Assembly: GCF_014860165.1 (NCBI RefSeq)
Contig: NZ_JACZKG010000046.1
Span: 60,908 to 124,907 of the forward strand
Source: Devosia sp.
GTDB taxonomy: Bacteria > Pseudomonadota > Alphaproteobacteria > Rhizobiales > Devosiaceae
Direction of reading: 5' to 3'
DNA length: 64,000 bases
The stretch's first letter is position 1; each line of letters begins with the position of its first letter. This document shows, piece after piece, positions 53,021 to 62,498 of the stretch. The notes under the pieces were generated by a model. It saw only the letters and a list, made by a program, of their open reading frames with translations, made no database searches and was not told the DNA's origin. The position numbers and the translations under genes were made by a program.

Positions 53021-53851
53021 CTAGAGTTCAAAAGCTAGTTGCACCTGCTGCGCGTTGCCAACGGCGGAGGCAGACCTCACAGCCATTCGGTCAAGCTCGG
53101 CGGCTTTACGGGCGCGATCCTGCGCAAAATCGAAACAGACGATTTCGCAAATGATGCTCGTGTCTTTCCAGTCGTTTCTATAGATGGCCGTATCAACGCC
53201 AACCCCGGCCTCCATTTCAAATCCGGTTGTCTGGCTAAAGGCATGAGCCCGGCCTTGGGTCGTACGCTCGTAGTATGGTGCTCCCGAATAACGGAATGCA
53301 GCGGACTGCTGGGGCACGATAAAGGTGCCGTAATCTGCCAGCTCGGCGGCTATGTCGATCACATGATATTCAAATTCGGCGCCGCGATAACGCGGACCAT
53401 TGCCGGAGCGCGCCATCTTGCCAAAGGGCGGATTGCCAATAGCGTAGTCAAAGCGCCCAAGGTTCAATTCGCGCCAATCGAAGACATCGGCACAAATCCA
53501 CCGGGCCTCGGGCAATAGCTTGCGGCCCACTTCGACGTAACGCGGGTTTCGCTCCACGCAAACTATCTCGGTCAACGGATAGTCGTAACGCCGACGGTTC
53601 ATTGCGCATGATGCAAGCACCCCAATTCCGGCGCAAAGGTCGATGATGCGCGGGCCTCCGACATCGAGCGCAAAATCGGCCGCAAGGCTCCAGGGCGTGA
53701 AAAAAGCGCCTGAAACTCCCGTATTGTGGTCCGCCCCCTCATGCCAATTCAAGAACGCGAAATCCTTCTCGTCGTCCGTTAGTCGACCCTTGGTCAAGAG
53801 CGCTACGGCTTCGGAATGGGCCTTACGCTGGGCTTTGGTCAGTTTTGCCAC
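53021..53851 (-). CDS. N6-adenine DNA methylase-like protein
   Basis: A 276-residue methylase of a family common on alphaproteobacterial plasmids. The SAM-binding motif is degenerate (IIDLCAGIGVLA), the catalytic motif is NPPF in FDYAIGNPPFGK, and a GTFIVPQQSAAFRYSG block follows. GTG 53851 is chosen because GGAGAGACAA precedes it in the same place as the AGGAGAGCA of the ParB-like and ardC genes; an in-frame GTG four codons upstream would include that site. It has the shared structured leader. Probably modifies entering plasmid DNA to escape restriction. Confidence 0.75.
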   Translation of the reverse strand: MAKLTKAQRKAHSEAVALLTKGRLTDDEKDFAFLNWHEGADHNTGVSGAFFTPWSLAADFALDVGGPRIIDLCAGIGVLASCAMNRRRYDYPLTEIVCVERNPRYVEVGRKLLPEARWICADVFDWRELNLGRFDYAIGNPPFGKMARSGNGPRYRGAEFEYHVIDIAAELADYGTFIVPQQSAAFRYSGAPYYERTTQGRAHAFSQTTGFEMEAGVGVDTAIYRNDWKDTSIICEIVCFDFAQDRARKAAELDRMAVRSASAVGNAQQVQLAFEL

Positions 53852-54080
53852 TTGTCTCTCCACTTTCTGCCTGCTGGTCCGAAGGACAGCACCGCTGTCC
53901 TTCGAGTTCGCGCGGAGCAGCGGGGAGAGGGGGGCAAGCTAAAAACCGGAAGGGGGATCACCCACCCGAAGGGGCGGCGGAGACGCCGATCCTGCACAAG
54001 CTGCTTCTTGAGGCAGTGAAGGAAGGATGGGGATGCCGGTTTTTCGCTTGTAGGGGAGAGGGGCGGAGCCCGCTTTCCCT
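53852..54080 (-). ncRNA. structured leader RNA, copy before methylase gene
   Basis: Second copy of the leader seen at 36945-37200. It has the conserved blocks at 53925-53938, 53951-53975 and 54017-54034, a long-range stem (AAAAACCGG 53941-53949 with CCGGTTTTT 54036-54044, extended by AAGC/GCTT) and a proximal hairpin of 11 perfect pairs (53880-53890 with 53894-53904). The stems occupy the same places as in the other copy but have different sequence. The remaining bases up to 54231 hold no gene. Confidence 0.65.
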
Positions 54081-54231
54081 CACCTAAGAAAATTGGGGAC
54101 CCGCCCGCTCACATTGCGCTGCAGCAAAAAGGCAGCCTGCATTCCCAGCCGTGCAACGGGCGGTTTGCCTCGGCACATTGGATCGATAGGGTGCTGGACC
54201 AGATTGCTTGATACCGGAAGGCCGAGCCTAA

Positions 54232-55179
54232 ATGAGTGATGGGGACGAAGCCTTCGATATGGCGCTGAAGATGCGCCAATGGTTCTTAGTGCCACACGCG
54301 GTCAGCATTCCGGCCATCGACAAGCTTGGGCCGCCCTATGCCCAAATTGCCTCTGCATTCCAGTCCAACATAAATGGCACGATAACGGTCGTTTCGGTGC
54401 CCTTCGCAATGGCTCAAGCCAACACCAGCGATCGGGCATTTCAGCGGATTTCGACCGCGGAGAGGATCCGCAGCGGCGTGCGCCCGAAAGCTGGCGCTGA
54501 GTACGATCCCCAGGAGCACGAGGCAATCAATGCAGCAATGCTGCGTGCCGGCTCGCGCTTTGCTGAGTGGTACACTTCAAAGGCCGGCCACGATGAACTC
54601 ATCCGGGAGACGTCACGATACCTAATTGACGCTGCAAGTCATGAGCAGATGGGCGGTGCGGCAGCGCAACTTCTTCTGCATGGTATGTCGAGTCTGTGGA
54701 CCACTTTTGAGGTTTTGGCGCGAGACCTGTTCGAAGCCCGTTTAAACAGCCACCCACAGGAAGCTAAAAGGCTGATAGAACAACCAGATGCGAAAAAACG
54801 CTATGAGCGCCATCTTCGTTTCACGCTGGACGATCTCGCCAGTGTGGGTTTCGACCTTTCCGCACAAATGGGCACTTACCTCACCCAGATGCAAGATCTG
54901 AGTGACTTCATCAGCGTGCGCGCCGCATTCGAGGCACTATTTCCCGATCGGGGTCTCTTCGCTAATGCGGCGACAAACAAGCGGCTGGTGACACTAAATG
55001 CCCAGCGACATCTTATTGTTCATCAAGGCGGACGGGTGGATGCACGCTATCAAAAGGCTACCGGGAGCAATGCTCCGATTGGCTTGAGGCTTGAAGTAAC
55101 TCCTGAAGAATTCGATCTCAGTCTTCACGCCTGCGTCGAGGTGGGAAACGCTCTACTGCAGTGCATCGTAGAGCTCTAG
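54232..55179 (+). CDS. HEPN-like protein
   Basis: A 315-residue protein of no full-length family I recognise. The C-terminal block LNAQRHLIVHQGGRVDARY holds R259-x4-H264, the HEPN signature, in the style of HEPN proteins with 'RN-x-x-x-H-x-G' motifs. The upstream part is helical. It is transcribed away from the methylase leader and converges on a DUF4238 gene. Possible RNase or toxin, but no partner nucleotidyltransferase is adjacent. Confidence 0.55.
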   Translation: MSDGDEAFDMALKMRQWFLVPHAVSIPAIDKLGPPYAQIASAFQSNINGTITVVSVPFAMAQANTSDRAFQRISTAERIRSGVRPKAGAEYDPQEHEAINAAMLRAGSRFAEWYTSKAGHDELIRETSRYLIDAASHEQMGGAAAQLLLHGMSSLWTTFEVLARDLFEARLNSHPQEAKRLIEQPDAKKRYERHLRFTLDDLASVGFDLSAQMGTYLTQMQDLSDFISVRAAFEALFPDRGLFANAATNKRLVTLNAQRHLIVHQGGRVDARYQKATGSNAPIGLRLEVTPEEFDLSLHACVEVGNALLQCIVEL

Positions 55180-55242
55180 GACCCCGAAGCTTCTTGCGCT
55201 CACAACTACCCGGGCGCTTCATGCCGGCCGCGAATTGCGGGA

Positions 55243-56331
55243 CTAGAGGACTACCTTGCGCCACTGCCCTCCCGATCGGGCAGCAATAGCCTCTCGCAGG
55301 TATCGTCCCGAAGCGTCGATGTACGCCGATCGGCGATGTTTGAGCCGCATCACCGAGGGCCAAGCCGGCGGAGCCGTTCTCATCGTAAGTGTATGCACAA
55401 GCATGTTGTCGTGACCGTTGAAGTCGGGGGTATCTGTCACATCGTATCTGGTAAATTCCCCATCCGTATGGGCCTGGACAGCATAATAAACCTCAAGCCG
55501 CTTGCCAGGACGATGGGGCTCCGCAAGCCGAGCGGCCGCCTGCGCGTGCTCGGCACCGCCAACATCATCGAAGTAGAGGTTCATGTTGCAATTGAGTGCC
55601 TGGATCGCGTTCAGCGCCTGGATATCGCTGCGTCGACCGATACGCGTGACAAAGTGACTATGTTCCATCGAATAGATATCCCCATCGAAAAGAACGACAG
55701 CCAGTTCAGGGGTCAGCGGCATGAACATTACCGCGCCCGCAGATCCGACCCCGAACGAGATATTTCGGTTTTGTGGCCGAGCTTGATGCCACCTGTTGAG
55801 CAAAACTGCCGGATCGTCGGAGGTCACGAACGGAACCGAGGTATCATTACGCAGAACTCGCAACCTTAGATCGTCCACCATATCCATGGACTCGGCATAG
55901 TTGCGCATCGCTGCGATGATACCTGTCTTTATAAGCTCCTTGGTATTCGGTGGCGGTACTATGCCTGGATCCATAGCGGTAATGGCCGACGAATATTCCG
56001 CGACATGGCGTGCGCTGCTTTCTGTGCGTACATGCTGGAGGTAGATGAAGCGCTTAAGTTGAATTTCCTGTAGGTCGCTTACTGAATTAGGCGCGGCTTG
56101 AAGGGACGCAACGCATTTGGCATAGGCGCCTTCAACGGTCTGGATCGCGTCCTCCAAGGCGGCATTTTGCCCATAGAAATAGTCCCCAGAGCATTGATTG
56201 CGGACTGGTGCACCAAACACTGCTTTGCGAGACGGCACATGTAGCAGGTTGATCGCCCTGCCTTCACGACTATGAGTGAAGGGGCGCAGGTGCGCCTTGG
56301 GAACGAAGTGCTGGTTCTTGTTAAATGCCAC
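55243..56331 (-). CDS. DUF4238 family protein
   Basis: A 362-residue protein with the DUF4238 hallmark NQHFVPKAHLRPFTH near its start and the block FVTSDDPAVLLNRW in its centre. The family function is unknown; members often sit in defence islands. GTG 56331 is preferred over GTG 56352 because AAGG lies at the right distance and the choice removes overlap with the small gene ending at 56337. It is the last gene of a minus-strand series that starts with dnaE2. Confidence 0.72.
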   Translation of the reverse strand: MAFNKNQHFVPKAHLRPFTHSREGRAINLLHVPSRKAVFGAPVRNQCSGDYFYGQNAALEDAIQTVEGAYAKCVASLQAAPNSVSDLQEIQLKRFIYLQHVRTESSARHVAEYSSAITAMDPGIVPPPNTKELIKTGIIAAMRNYAESMDMVDDLRLRVLRNDTSVPFVTSDDPAVLLNRWHQARPQNRNISFGVGSAGAVMFMPLTPELAVVLFDGDIYSMEHSHFVTRIGRRSDIQALNAIQALNCNMNLYFDDVGGAEHAQAAARLAEPHRPGKRLEVYYAVQAHTDGEFTRYDVTDTPDFNGHDNMLVHTLTMRTAPPAWPSVMRLKHRRSAYIDASGRYLREAIAARSGGQWRKVVL

Positions 56332-56336
56332 TCTTG

Positions 56337-56540
56337 CTACCTTGCTGCGCACCAGGCGCCCAGCGACCGCGCCCCCCGATCGCCGAAGGCTTCGGCAAGT
56401 TCAAGAAGCCCCGACAGATCTAGGACCGACGGTCCTCGGTTGTCGACTCCGGTGAACGCCGGCCGGCAAGTGGCAGTGTCGCTCCTAAATGGCAGAATCG
56501 GCGAGACCCTTTTCGTAAAGTCCGAGCGCGATGAACTCAT
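56337..56540 (-). CDS. small hypothetical protein with strong ribosome site
   Basis: A 67-residue product starting at ATG 56540, seven bases after GGAGG. Its stop lies 5 bases before the preferred DUF4238 start, and its start falls inside the last bases of the space after the zinc-ribbon-like gene. The sequence (ENDS with LEAEAFGDRGARSLGA-like Ala/Gly-rich helix) gives no family. It is supported by ribosome site and spacing only. Confidence 0.45.
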   Translation of the reverse strand: MSSSRSDFTKRVSPILPFRSDTATCRPAFTGVDNRGPSVLDLSGLLELAEAFGDRGARSLGAWCAAR

Positions 56541-56554
56541 GGAAGATCCTCCGG

Positions 56555-56947
56555 TCACCGTCCGAACTTTCGACCTCCCTTGCGGGTACCCACCCACGGC
56601 AGTTCCTGCTGGGCAGCTGCCTGCCTAACTTTTTGAATTTTCGATATGGTTTCGCTGCTCAAAGGCTCGAATCCAGCGCTATGCGACCCGCCATGACCCT
56701 TTGGCTTGCTAGCATGCCCAAGCGAAAAGGTCGGTTCATACCAACCGCAAACCGAACAATAGAGCTTCCGGGCCAGATAAGCCCTGCCTTCGAAGAAGTC
56801 GAACGACCATCCGACATGTTCGGCCACCACGTCCAGCCTGAGCTGGGCATCATGTGAGCAAACCCAATAATGGCTGCAGAAGGCCGTGATAGTCCGTCCG
56901 CTGACGCGGAAGTCTTCGAGTGTCGTGACGCTGTGGGGCAGTGGCAT
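56555..56947 (-). CDS. hypothetical zinc-ribbon-like protein after dnaE2
   Basis: A 130-residue protein with CSHYWVCSHDAQ near residues 24-35 and KLYCSVCGWYEPTF near 62-75. The Cys/His pairs resemble a zinc-binding site. The ATG follows the dnaE2 stop by 3 bases, so it is translationally linked to the polymerase gene. I do not recognise the family. A role in the mutagenesis or SOS response is suggested by coupling only. Confidence 0.55.
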   Translation of the reverse strand: MPLPHSVTTLEDFRVSGRTITAFCSHYWVCSHDAQLRLDVVAEHVGWSFDFFEGRAYLARKLYCSVCGWYEPTFSLGHASKPKGHGGSHSAGFEPLSSETISKIQKVRQAAAQQELPWVGTRKGGRKFGR

Positions 56948-56950
56948 GGG

Positions 56951-59900
56951 TTAGTGAAAGTTTCGGCCAGCGGGCAATGCCATTTGCGCTTGTCGTGCCT
57001 GTTGCTCGACATATTGATCGCGCTCGCGTGTTCGGCTGCCATGCGGCCCGGTTTTGCCTTCGTCGGCGCGGGCGACCATGCGGTCGCCAATATCATGGCC
57101 ATTGGCAATGGCGACGAGCTGTGGCGTTAGATCGATGAACTCTTTGGCGATGACATGGACGACCAGACCTTCGCGCTGCAGCTGACCCTTGACCGCCAGG
57201 ACGCGGGCACTGAGGACCACCCGGCGATTGGCTTCGAATGTCTTGGGCCAGATAATGACATTGGCCAGACCCGTCTCGTCCTCAAGGCTGGCGAAGATGA
57301 CCCCACTGGCCGTACCGGGGCGCTGCCTTACCAGCACGAGCCCGGCAACCGTCACCATACGCCCGACCGGATGGGTTCGAAGGTCGTCGGCGATGATCAT
57401 GCCGCGCTTAGTGAGCCCCGCGCGCAGAAAGCTCATCGGGTGTGCCTTGAGCGACAGGGAGAGCGAACGATAGTCGTGAATGACTTCCTCGCCCGGCGGC
57501 ATGGGCGGGAGGTCGGCATCCGGCTCTCGATTCATACCGCTATCACCGGCGGCCAGGAACAGGGGCAGGGTGTCGGCTCCATGGGTGCCGATCAGGCCGG
57601 TAATAGCCCAGAGGGCGTCACGCCGTGATAGGCCTAACGACTGGAAGGCATCCGCCTCCGCCAGCACTTCGAGCGCTTTCGGCGTCAGGCCGGTGCGCAG
57701 CCAGAGATCGCGCACGCTATCATAGCCGGAGCGTCGCCACGCGATAATGAGATTGGCATGCTCGGTCCGCAGGCCCTTGACCAGATTGAAGCCCAACCGC
57801 ACCGCGCGATTACCCCAGATATCCTCGACCATTTCGGCATGCCGGGGGGCGATGTTTTCGCCCGAGATATTGCTGTGCTCCATGACATTCTCGAGGTCGG
57901 AGAAATTGATATCGACCGGACGAATATCGACGCCATGTTCCTGGGCATCGCGCACGATCTGAGCGGGGGCATAAAACCCCATCGGCTGACTGTTGAGCAG
58001 CGCCGTCGCGAACACGTCGGGATAGTGGCATTTGATCCAGCAAGACACATAGACGAGGAGGGCAAATGATGCAGCATGGCTCTCGGGAAAGCCGTAGCTG
58101 CCAAATCCCTCTATCTGCTGAAAGCAACGCTCGGCAAAGTCGGGCGCATATCCCTTTTCCGCCATGCCTTTGAGGAACTTGTCCTTAAAGACGCCCACGC
58201 CGCCGGTGCGCTTGAAGGTTGCCATGGCTCGTCGTAGGCGGTCAGCCTCGCCGGGAGTGAAGCCCGCGCCAACAATGGCGATCTTCATCGCCTGCTCTTG
58301 AAACAGCGGCACGCCATAAGTCTTTTTGAGTACGTGTTCGAGTTCGGGCGAAGGATAGGTCGTCGGCTCCAAGCCCTGCCGGCGCTTGAGATAGGGATGG
58401 ACCATATCGCCCTGGATCGGGCCGGGGCGAACAATGGCCACCTCGATGACGAGATCATAGAACTCGGAGGGCTTCAGCCGGGGCAGCATGGACATTTGTG
58501 CGCGGCTTTCGATCTGGAACACGCCGATGGTGTCGGCCCGATGGGTCATCTTGTAGGTGCGCTCGTCCTCCTGCGGCACTGTGGCCAGGGTCAGGGATAG
58601 GCCATATTGCTGCCTGAGCAGATCGAAGCTGCGGCGGATGCAACTGAGCATACCAAGGGCCAGCACATCGACCTTGAGAATGCCGAGGTCGTCGAGATCG
58701 TCCTTGTTCCACTCGATGACCGTTCGATCTTCCATGGCCGCATTGGAGATTGGGATCAGGTGATCGAGCCGGTCGCGGGTGATGACGAAGCCGCCAACAT
58801 GCTGTGACAGGTGGCGGGGAAAGCCATAAAGGGCTTTGACCATCTCCAGCACCATAGAAATGGTCACATTGCCGGGATCAAGGCCGATCTCGCGGATGCG
58901 ATCCGCGCGCATATCGCTACTGCCCCATCCCCAATTGAGACCGCTCATCGCTGAGATGGTGTCGGCGGACAGGCCGAACACCTTGCCGACATCCCGCAGC
59001 GCGCCCTTGGTGCGATAGGTGATGACGTTGGCCGTCAGCCCGGCGCGATGGCGGCCATACTTCTGGTAGATGTACTGCATCACCTCTTCGCGCCGCTCGT
59101 GCTCGAAATCCACGTCGATATCGGGCGGCTCGTCGCGTTCCGTAGAAACGAACCGTTCGAATAGAAGATCGACCAGCATCGGATCGACCTCGGTAATTCC
59201 GAGGCAAAAGCAAACCGCCGAATTGGCCGCAGAGCCGCGCCCCTGACAAAGGATGCCGCGTTCTTGCCGGGCAAAGCGCACAATGTCCTGCACGGTCAAA
59301 AAATAGGGCGCATAGTTCATCTCGGCGATCAGTGCCAACTCATGCGCTAGTCCCATCGTGACCTTTTCCGGGATGCCGTAGGGATACCGCCACGATGCGC
59401 CCTGGTAAGCCTGCCGCTCCAATGTCTGTTGGGCCGTCTCGCCGTCGCCAATGGTCTCTTCGGGATAGATGTATTTGAGCTGATCGAGCGAGAAATGGAT
59501 CTGCGACAACAGGCGAATGGTCTCGGTCATCGCGGCCGGATGCTCAAAAAACAGTTGCGCCATGTCCTCGGGCGACTTGATGCAGTGCTCGGCATTTTGG
59601 TGCAGGTTACGCCCTGCCTCGCTGATCGTTAGGCCGAGCCGGATGCAGGTCACGACATCCTGGACCACGCACCTGTCGGGCTCATGGTAGAGCACGTCAT
59701 TCATAGCGACGAGAGGAACGCCGGCACGCGCGGCGATGGAACTGAGCTGGTTTAGACGAGCCCGGTCATTGCCGAGAAAGAGCGCCTTGGTGCCGAGCCA
59801 CACGCGAGAAGGGGCTAGGACAGACAGGGCCGAGAGCTTTTCAAACCCTGCCTCGAACCCGTTTTCTTCCAAAACCATGATGAAGAGCTGGCCCTCGGCA

Positions 59901-60268
59901 TAGTCTGCCAGGTCCTCAAACTGGAGATAACAATCGCCCTTTGGCGCGCGTCTGTTGCCAAGGGTCAGCAGGGCACAAAGGCGGCCGTAGGCGGCGCGGT
60001 CGGATGGATAGGCGACGATATCAGGCGTGCCATCGCTGAAGACCAACCGCGTGCCGACAACCAAGCGAAAGTCTGGATAATCTGCCTTGAGGTCCCGCGC
60101 CGCGACATGCGCCCTGACCACGCCGGAAAACGAATTGCGGTCGCATATCCCGAGCCCCGACAGTCCCAGGGCCGCGGCTTGACCCACGAGTTCATAGGGA
60201 TGTGAAGCACCGCGCAGGAAGGAAAAGTTGGTCGCGCAAATCAGTTCGGCATAGGCCAGGATGGTCAT
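56951..60268 (-). CDS. dnaE2: error-prone DNA polymerase DnaE2 (ImuC)
   Basis: The SOS-induced alternative alpha subunit of DNA polymerase III, used in lesion bypass. The 1105-residue product has the PHP domain (YAELICATNFSFLRGASHP, GLGICDRNSFSGVVRAH), the polymerase core with DEPPDIDVDFEHERREEVM containing the catalytic D-x-D, and the C-terminal OB region (VTVAGLVLVRQRPGTASGV). Length is typical of DnaE2. A GAAC-N7-GAAC LexA box lies 34 bases upstream of the start. The usual partners imuA and imuB are absent in the window; dinB diverges instead. Confidence 0.96.
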   Translation of the reverse strand: MTILAYAELICATNFSFLRGASHPYELVGQAAALGLSGLGICDRNSFSGVVRAHVAARDLKADYPDFRLVVGTRLVFSDGTPDIVAYPSDRAAYGRLCALLTLGNRRAPKGDCYLQFEDLADYAEGQLFIMVLEENGFEAGFEKLSALSVLAPSRVWLGTKALFLGNDRARLNQLSSIAARAGVPLVAMNDVLYHEPDRCVVQDVVTCIRLGLTISEAGRNLHQNAEHCIKSPEDMAQLFFEHPAAMTETIRLLSQIHFSLDQLKYIYPEETIGDGETAQQTLERQAYQGASWRYPYGIPEKVTMGLAHELALIAEMNYAPYFLTVQDIVRFARQERGILCQGRGSAANSAVCFCLGITEVDPMLVDLLFERFVSTERDEPPDIDVDFEHERREEVMQYIYQKYGRHRAGLTANVITYRTKGALRDVGKVFGLSADTISAMSGLNWGWGSSDMRADRIREIGLDPGNVTISMVLEMVKALYGFPRHLSQHVGGFVITRDRLDHLIPISNAAMEDRTVIEWNKDDLDDLGILKVDVLALGMLSCIRRSFDLLRQQYGLSLTLATVPQEDERTYKMTHRADTIGVFQIESRAQMSMLPRLKPSEFYDLVIEVAIVRPGPIQGDMVHPYLKRRQGLEPTTYPSPELEHVLKKTYGVPLFQEQAMKIAIVGAGFTPGEADRLRRAMATFKRTGGVGVFKDKFLKGMAEKGYAPDFAERCFQQIEGFGSYGFPESHAASFALLVYVSCWIKCHYPDVFATALLNSQPMGFYAPAQIVRDAQEHGVDIRPVDINFSDLENVMEHSNISGENIAPRHAEMVEDIWGNRAVRLGFNLVKGLRTEHANLIIAWRRSGYDSVRDLWLRTGLTPKALEVLAEADAFQSLGLSRRDALWAITGLIGTHGADTLPLFLAAGDSGMNREPDADLPPMPPGEEVIHDYRSLSLSLKAHPMSFLRAGLTKRGMIIADDLRTHPVGRMVTVAGLVLVRQRPGTASGVIFASLEDETGLANVIIWPKTFEANRRVVLSARVLAVKGQLQREGLVVHVIAKEFIDLTPQLVAIANGHDIGDRMVARADEGKTGPHGSRTRERDQYVEQQARQAQMALPAGRNFH

Positions 60269-60301
60269 ATCGGGTGCCCTCTTGATCTAAAGCAATCAAG
60301 A

Positions 60302-60316
60302 GAACATAAAGGGAAC
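60302..60316. promoter_or_regulatory. alphaproteobacterial LexA box
   Basis: GAAC (60302-60305), ATAAAGG, GAAC (60313-60316) is a perfect GAAC-N7-GAAC direct repeat, the LexA operator of alphaproteobacteria. It lies between divergent dnaE2 and dinB, so both genes are probably induced by DNA damage. Confidence 0.82.
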
Positions 60317-60405
60317 ATAGACGCTCAAAGAGTCAACGGCTGAATCGCGGAAGCGGCGAATGTGATCGCTTGACCGGCCGGGCACGGAAATCGAAAGTCT
60401 GGGCG

Positions 60406-61533
60406 ATGAGCGAAACCAACAGCGACCAAAACGCCAGCGCGGATGACCATGCGGCCCAGCCGACCCGCAAGATCGTGCATGTGGATATGGATGCGTTTTA
60501 TGCCTCGGTCGAGCAGCGTGATAACCCGGACCTGAGGGGAAAGCCGGTTGCGGTCGGCGGCTCCCGGGAACGTGGTGTCGTCGCGGCCGCCAGCTATGAA
60601 GCGCGTCAGTTCGGGGTGAAATCCGCAATGCCGTCGGTCACGGCACGGCGAAAATGCCCGGAGCTGATTTTCGTCAAGCCGCGCTTTGACGTCTACAAGA
60701 CGGTGTCGGCGCAAATCCATGAAGTGTTTGCCCGATATACCGCGCTTATCGAGCCGCTGTCGCTGGACGAGGCCTACCTCGATGTCACCGAGAACTATGA
60801 AGGGATAGAGTTGGCTAGCGAGGTTGCTCTACAAATTCGCCGCGGCATTCAAGAAGCTACGGGCCTCACCGCTTCGGCGGGCATCAGCTACAACAAGTTC
60901 CTCGCCAAGATGGCATCGAGCCAGCGCAAGCCCAATGGCCAGTTCGTCATCCCGCCGGGCAGGGGCGAAGCTTTCGTTGCCACTCTGCCGATCGGCAAAT
61001 TCTTCGGCGTCGGCCCGGCGACTGCCGAGCGCATGCGGCTTCTCGGTATCGAGACCGGCGCGGACCTGCGCGAACGCTCGCTGGAATTCCTGCAGCAGAC
61101 ATTCGGCAAGTCGGGGCCGTACTTTTATTGGGTGGCGCGTGGAATCGACAACCGGCCCGTGCGCTCGGATCGGGTGCGCAAGTCGGTGGGCGCCGAAAAC
61201 ACCTTTGTCACCGATCTGACGACGTTGGAGGAAGCAAGGCAGTTGCTTGTCCCCATCATCGACAAGGTGAGCCGCCATGCCGCCAGCAAAGGTATTGGCG
61301 GTCAGACCGTCACGCTCAAGGTCAAGTATGCCGACTTCGAGCAGATTACCCGCAGCCGATCCCTGTCCGTCCCGGTGCACCTGAGCAAGGATATAGCCAG
61401 CGCCATCGAGCCAGCTTTGACCAACCTATTCCCGACGCCCAAGGCGATCCGCCTGCTCGGCGTGACCCTGTCCGCGCTTGAAGCATCCAACGAAAAGACG
61501 CCTATTGTGCATCAGCTTGCCTTTGCCATTTAA
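60406..61533 (+). CDS. dinB: DNA polymerase IV (DinB, Y-family)
   Basis: A translesion polymerase of 375 residues. The Y-family motifs are IVHVDMDAFYASVEQ with the first catalytic aspartate, the SLDEAYLDVT block with the second D-E pair, and SAGISYNKFLAKMASSQ. ATG 60406 is chosen because the conserved region begins about 25 residues later and the upstream frame has no ribosome site. The C-terminus lacks an obvious beta-clamp motif. It is divergent from dnaE2, and the shared LexA box suggests damage induction. Confidence 0.95.
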   Translation: MSETNSDQNASADDHAAQPTRKIVHVDMDAFYASVEQRDNPDLRGKPVAVGGSRERGVVAAASYEARQFGVKSAMPSVTARRKCPELIFVKPRFDVYKTVSAQIHEVFARYTALIEPLSLDEAYLDVTENYEGIELASEVALQIRRGIQEATGLTASAGISYNKFLAKMASSQRKPNGQFVIPPGRGEAFVATLPIGKFFGVGPATAERMRLLGIETGADLRERSLEFLQQTFGKSGPYFYWVARGIDNRPVRSDRVRKSVGAENTFVTDLTTLEEARQLLVPIIDKVSRHAASKGIGGQTVTLKVKYADFEQITRSRSLSVPVHLSKDIASAIEPALTNLFPTPKAIRLLGVTLSALEASNEKTPIVHQLAFAI

Positions 61534-61575
61534 GGCCAAGGCCGGTGCTCATGGAAATATGAACTAGGCTATGCG

Positions 61576-61788
61576 ATGAGACGCCTTCGAGCTGATGAGG
61601 ATGCGGCGCTTGGCTTGTTCAACAGCCGGGACTCGATCTGCCTCGGTGCGGTTTCGAGCGAAAGCGGCCTACGGTTAGCGGGAGCCTTGCGCTCGCTCGC
61701 CAAGCTCAAGCTGCTGGCAGAAGAAGGCACTGATGACGGGCCTCGATATTCCCTTCTACCCGCTGGCCAAGATAGGCTGACCAGATGA
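61576..61788 (+). CDS. small hypothetical protein after dinB
   Basis: A 70-residue Leu/Ala/Arg-rich product resembling a small winged-helix unit (LRLAGALRSLAKLKLLAEE). It overlaps the next small gene by four bases (ATGA) and follows dinB by 42 bases. Support comes from this coupling; no family is recognised. Confidence 0.45.
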   Translation: MRRLRADEDAALGLFNSRDSICLGAVSSESGLRLAGALRSLAKLKLLAEEGTDDGPRYSLLPAGQDRLTR

Positions 61789-61988
61789 ACACTCGCCCGA
61801 TCCGCGTCCCGGTAATCGAGAATCCGCAACGTCGCGCCCGCCGACTGGCGCGCGCCGAGATCAGAGCCGGGCAGCGGGAGTTTTTGAAAAGCTTTGATCG
61901 GCAGGTCGCTGAGATCGAAGCTCGGCTGGCAGAAGAAGAGCGGGTGCCCCCGCCAGCAATACACCAGGTCAGAGCCGACGAGCTATGA
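61785..61988 (+). CDS. small basic hypothetical protein
   Basis: A 67-residue Arg-rich helical protein (RRARRLARAEIRAGQREFLK) coupled to the gene before it. A coiled-coil or DNA-binding role is possible, but only composition and gene overlap support it as a gene. Confidence 0.4.
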   Translation: MNTRPIRVPVIENPQRRARRLARAEIRAGQREFLKSFDRQVAEIEARLAEEERVPPPAIHQVRADEL

Positions 61989-62081
61989 CCGCAAAGAAGC
62001 GAGCGGACCCGATTGTGGTCGCCGCTGTCATGCGGCGCGCGGTCGGGTCGATCCCGGCCGCACGCCGACGGCGATTTCTGA

Positions 62082-62498
62082 TCAGTCGGTGCGGCTGACG
62101 CGGGCAATTTTGCTCGTCGTGAATGGCTTGAACACTATAGCCACCTGCGCCAGAAATCCCTTGCTGAAGGCGCCGAGGACCTCAGGATTGGGATCGTAAT
62201 AGTAGGACTTCTCGGCAATGTCGAAATTGTATTCCGAGACGGTAATCCAGGCGTCTTTCCACGCGCTCAAACCCGCGCGGCGCCGCTCGAGTTCGGGGAT
62301 GGCCAGGGTGGTTTGGTCGGAGCGGGGCGGGGTGCCCGAGATGGCCAGCAGGATCAGGGCGGTATGATCGCCGTGCGGCAATGACAGTGCCAGACACACG
62401 GGGCGCTCTTTGCGTCCTTCCGTCTCGTGATTGTCGCGCTGCCATTTCCAAAGATAGGCATAGCGAATAATCGACCCATTTGGTGGGACATCAGCCAT
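62082..62498 (-). CDS. PemK/MazF-like toxin
   Basis: A 138-residue protein with the start NGSIIRYAYLWKWQ and the block GRKERPVCLALSLP typical of PemK/MazF-type growth inhibitors, which are mRNA endonucleases. The C-terminal half is less conserved. The gene overlaps its antitoxin by eight bases and is transcribed with it. The fold is inferred from pattern; the family is diverse. Confidence 0.65.
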   Translation of the reverse strand: MADVPPNGSIIRYAYLWKWQRDNHETEGRKERPVCLALSLPHGDHTALILLAISGTPPRSDQTTLAIPELERRRAGLSAWKDAWITVSEYNFDIAEKSYYYDPNPEVLGAFSKGFLAQVAIVFKPFTTSKIARVSRTD

